Position numbers and translations under genes: made by a program. Positions 61,791-64,000 of a DNA stretch of 64,000 nucleotides are shown in pieces (position 1 is the stretch's first letter; every line of letters begins with the position of its first letter). Source of the DNA: an uncultured Bacteroidota bacterium (GTDB lineage Bacteria; Bacteroidota; Bacteroidia; UKL13-3); contig CAINMV010000029.1 in NCBI GenBank assembly GCA_903850915.1, positions 186,001 to 250,000 on the forward strand, written 5' to 3'. The notes below the pieces were generated by a model, which was given only the letters and a program-made list of their open reading frames with translations, ran no database searches and was not told the origin of the DNA.

Positions 61791-64000
61791 TAGAATTTAA
61801 AGTTATAGGTTACGCTTGGAAGAATTGGGAAGAGATAAACCATCTTATATTTAACCGAATTAGTTTGAAGATTTGTTTCAGCGTATACAAAATATGGATT
61901 AGCTCTATTGTAAATGTTATAGACTGAGAAATTCCAAAACGATTCAAATTTCTTTCCCGCTTTAGCCTTATAGTTGAAAGAGATATCTGCACGATGATAG
62001 GCAGGCAAACGGGTGCTATTTACCTTCTCGTAGTTATAATTATCAATTATGTTAAAGGTGGGCTGAAGTTGGGTAAGATCAATTCCGAAATTATAGATTA
62101 TACCGCTGAAAGGCAACGTAATCGCATTTCCTGTACCATAAACGAAAACAAAGTTAGCATTCCATTTTTTACTCAGCTGATACGTAAGAACCACGCTTGC
62201 ATCATGTAACCGATCATAGCGATATGGATAAGTTATCGGGCCTGTTCCGAAATCAAACGTACGGGTAGTTCTACTTAAAGTATAACCTATCCATCCCGTG
62301 AGCTTGCCTTTATTCTTTTTAATAAAGAATTCTGCACCATAGCTTTTCCCACTTCCCGATATCACTTCTTTTTCGAGATTGGCATTAAAAAATAATTGTG
62401 CTCCTGGTCTAAACTCAATTTGATTTTGCATTTCTTTATAATATAGTTCAACGCTAGTTTCAAACATGTTATTATTGAAGTTTCTAAAATAGCCTGTAGC
62501 ATATTGCCAAGCTATTTGAGGCTTCACCAAACGGCTACTTGGAATCCATAGGTCGCTGGGCAACGTGGCACCACTAGTGGTTGCCAAATGTAGAAACTGA
62601 TTTACTTTATTCGCCGATAGTTTAATGGAAGACTTCGGTGATAATGTATAACGGATATTTAAGCGGGGTTCAACACCTCGATATACCTTAATACTTTCAT
62701 TCTTCTTGTAGGTGATAAAAGTATTAGTAGGGGCACCTAAGTCGTTAAATATTTCTTGGCTATAAGGGCCAACCTGGTTAAAATAAGCAAAGCGCAAGCC
62801 TCCTTGAACACTTAACTTATCGGTAATATCCCATTCATCGCTAATATACAAAGCGGCCTCATGCGCGTACTGATTGTTGATTTTTGTAGTGGTACTATTT
62901 GTGGAGCCATTAAATTTAAAGCTGGCAACACCTGGTGTAAACGTATGGTAAATATAACCCAATCCATATACAATTTTATGGCGGGGATTTGCATTGAAGT
63001 TGAAATCCATTTTCGCATTCCAATCATGAAGCCCACTAAATAAATCAAAGCGAGCCTGCTGAAAAGAAGCATTCGTTGTAAGTTCGTATTGATTGTATAT
63101 CACCGAGGTATTTAAAAATAACTTATTATTAAAAACATGATTCCAACGCAATCCGGCAAATCGATTTCCCCAGGCTGTACTAAATTTAATAGATGACAAA
63201 TCCGGACTTTTAAAAGAGAAGATGTCATCACCCCAATAGCTACTCAAAAAAATTCGATTCTTATCATTTAAAATATAGTTCGCTTTAAAGTTTAAATCAT
63301 AAAAGTAGTAGCGGTTTCCTTTTACATTGGCCTTCAAAAATGGCTGCACTAGCACATCAATGTAGGTGCGACGAGCCGTAAGTATGAATGAGCTTTTATT
63401 CTTCTTTATTGGGCCTTCTATCATTAACCTTGATGATATGATACCAATGCCACCTTCCACATGAAACTTTTGGTTGTTGCCTTCCTTCATAGTCACATTA
63501 ACAATACTTGATAATCGACCTCCGTATTGCGCCGGCATACCACCTTTAATCACTTCAATATTTTTAACTGCATCGGCATTAAATACCGAGAAAAAACCAA
63601 GTAAATGCGATGGATTGTAGATCACGGCTTCATCAAGCAAAACTAAATTTTGATCTGGCCCACCTCCACGAACGTAAAACCCTGTACTTCCTTCACCGCC
63701 GCTTTTTATGCCTGGTAATAATGTAATCGTTTTTAAGATATCAACCTCACCAAAAAGTGCCGGTAACTCCTTTACCTTTTCAGCACTAAGCTGCACCTTA
63801 CTCATTTCATTCTTTGTTACATTTTTATCCTGCTTCTCAGCAGTAATTTCAACATCCGATACATCCACTGTTAACGATTTTAAGCTAACATTAAATGTAG
63901 TGTTACCAATAATTTCCTTAACCAGTTCGCGTGTTTGATAGCCGAGATAAGAAATAATAAGCGTGTAAGTTCCCTTCTCAACTTGCAATGTATAAAAGCC
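61790..64000 (-). CDS. TonB-dependent receptor, 5'-truncated by the window edge
   Basis: At least 736 residues, open to the right edge; the N terminus is missing. The visible start (GFYTLQVEKGTYTLIISYLGYQT in parts) belongs to a carboxypeptidase-regulatory-like domain, followed by the plug (VQLSAEKVKELPALFGEVDILKTI in parts, GFYVRGGGPDQNLVLLDEAVIYNPSHLLG in parts) and a 22-strand-type barrel ending in an aromatic residue (VTYNFKF). It is an outer membrane importer. The plug type and the coupled DUF4249 lipoprotein set it apart from SusC/SusD pairs. Substrate unknown. Confidence 0.92.
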   Translation of the reverse strand, partial: GFYTLQVEKGTYTLIISYLGYQTRELVKEIIGNTTFNVSLKSLTVDVSDVEITAEKQDKNVTKNEMSKVQLSAEKVKELPALFGEVDILKTITLLPGIKSGGEGSTGFYVRGGGPDQNLVLLDEAVIYNPSHLLGFFSVFNADAVKNIEVIKGGMPAQYGGRLSSIVNVTMKEGNNQKFHVEGGIGIISSRLMIEGPIKKNKSSFILTARRTYIDVLVQPFLKANVKGNRYYFYDLNFKANYILNDKNRIFLSSYWGDDIFSFKSPDLSSIKFSTAWGNRFAGLRWNHVFNNKLFLNTSVIYNQYELTTNASFQQARFDLFSGLHDWNAKMDFNFNANPRHKIVYGLGYIYHTFTPGVASFKFNGSTNSTTTKINNQYAHEAALYISDEWDITDKLSVQGGLRFAYFNQVGPYSQEIFNDLGAPTNTFITYKKNESIKVYRGVEPRLNIRYTLSPKSSIKLSANKVNQFLHLATTSGATLPSDLWIPSSRLVKPQIAWQYATGYFRNFNNNMFETSVELYYKEMQNQIEFRPGAQLFFNANLEKEVISGSGKSYGAEFFIKKNKGKLTGWIGYTLSRTTRTFDFGTGPITYPYRYDRLHDASVVLTYQLSKKWNANFVFVYGTGNAITLPFSGIIYNFGIDLTQLQPTFNIIDNYNYEKVNSTRLPAYHRADISFNYKAKAGKKFESFWNFSVYNIYNRANPYFVYAETNLQTNSVKYKMVYLFPILPSVTYNFKF

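Overview
The window is chromosomal DNA of a low-GC bacterium of the phylum Bacteroidota. Four things support this: TAnnTTTG -7 promoter boxes in front of many genes, type IX secretion cargo domains, an actABCDEF alternative complex III operon, and Bacteroidota-typical families (DUF4290, DUF4249, DUF1015 next to serA, split NuoC/NuoD). No species is assigned. There is no rRNA, CRISPR array, complete insertion sequence or prophage; most of the window is housekeeping sequence.

Layout. 1-9162: partial DUF58 protein, apbC/mrp, ffh, a gene-free stretch with a diverged repeat, a two-gene 5'-nucleotidase, dnaA and a secreted HEYTH metalloprotease. 9188-13532: a Rid protein, two small lipoproteins, a secreted vWA-like protein and an acyl-CoA carboxylase beta subunit. 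13723-21896: the complete alternative complex III operon, reading leftward from actA to actF, without adjacent oxidase genes. 22215-28703: DUF1015, serA, pepD, branched-chain aminotransferase, hisS. 28704-30168: a second copy of the repeat, a tRNA with a textbook promoter and terminator, an att-like motif and a possible small RNA. 30169-32507: an MBOAT O-acyltransferase translationally coupled to an SGNH-like partner. 32544-39729: a compact leftward operon of seven genes (GNAT, PqqD-like, ATP-grasp, group IV PLP decarboxylase, urea transporter-M23 peptidase fusion, TPR/beta-barrel protein, TPR protein). 39883-46067: methyltransferase, dCMP deaminase and a nuoABCDEF operon that stops before nuoG. 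46429-57641: a PorE-like OmpA protein, MacB-type permease, IscA-type protein, DUF4290, murA, ligA, a beta-barrel and a B12-binding radical SAM protein. 57642-64000: a tRNA-Arg with an unusual core, a giant T9SS adhesin, DUF4249 and a partial TonB-dependent receptor.

How the genes work together. NuoA-F and alternative complex III are two parts of an aerobic respiratory chain: NADH to quinone, then quinol to cytochrome c. MurA, M23, MBOAT and the OmpA/TPR/barrel proteins concern the cell envelope. The seven-gene operon at 32544-39729 is the best candidate for an undescribed system: a RiPP-type recognition domain, an amide-forming ligase, an amino-acid decarboxylase, an acetyltransferase and envelope proteins in one transcription unit. 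That reading is inference from domain content and gene order. Several genes also have a -7 box only 4-8 bases before the start codon, which implies leaderless or nearly leaderless mRNAs.
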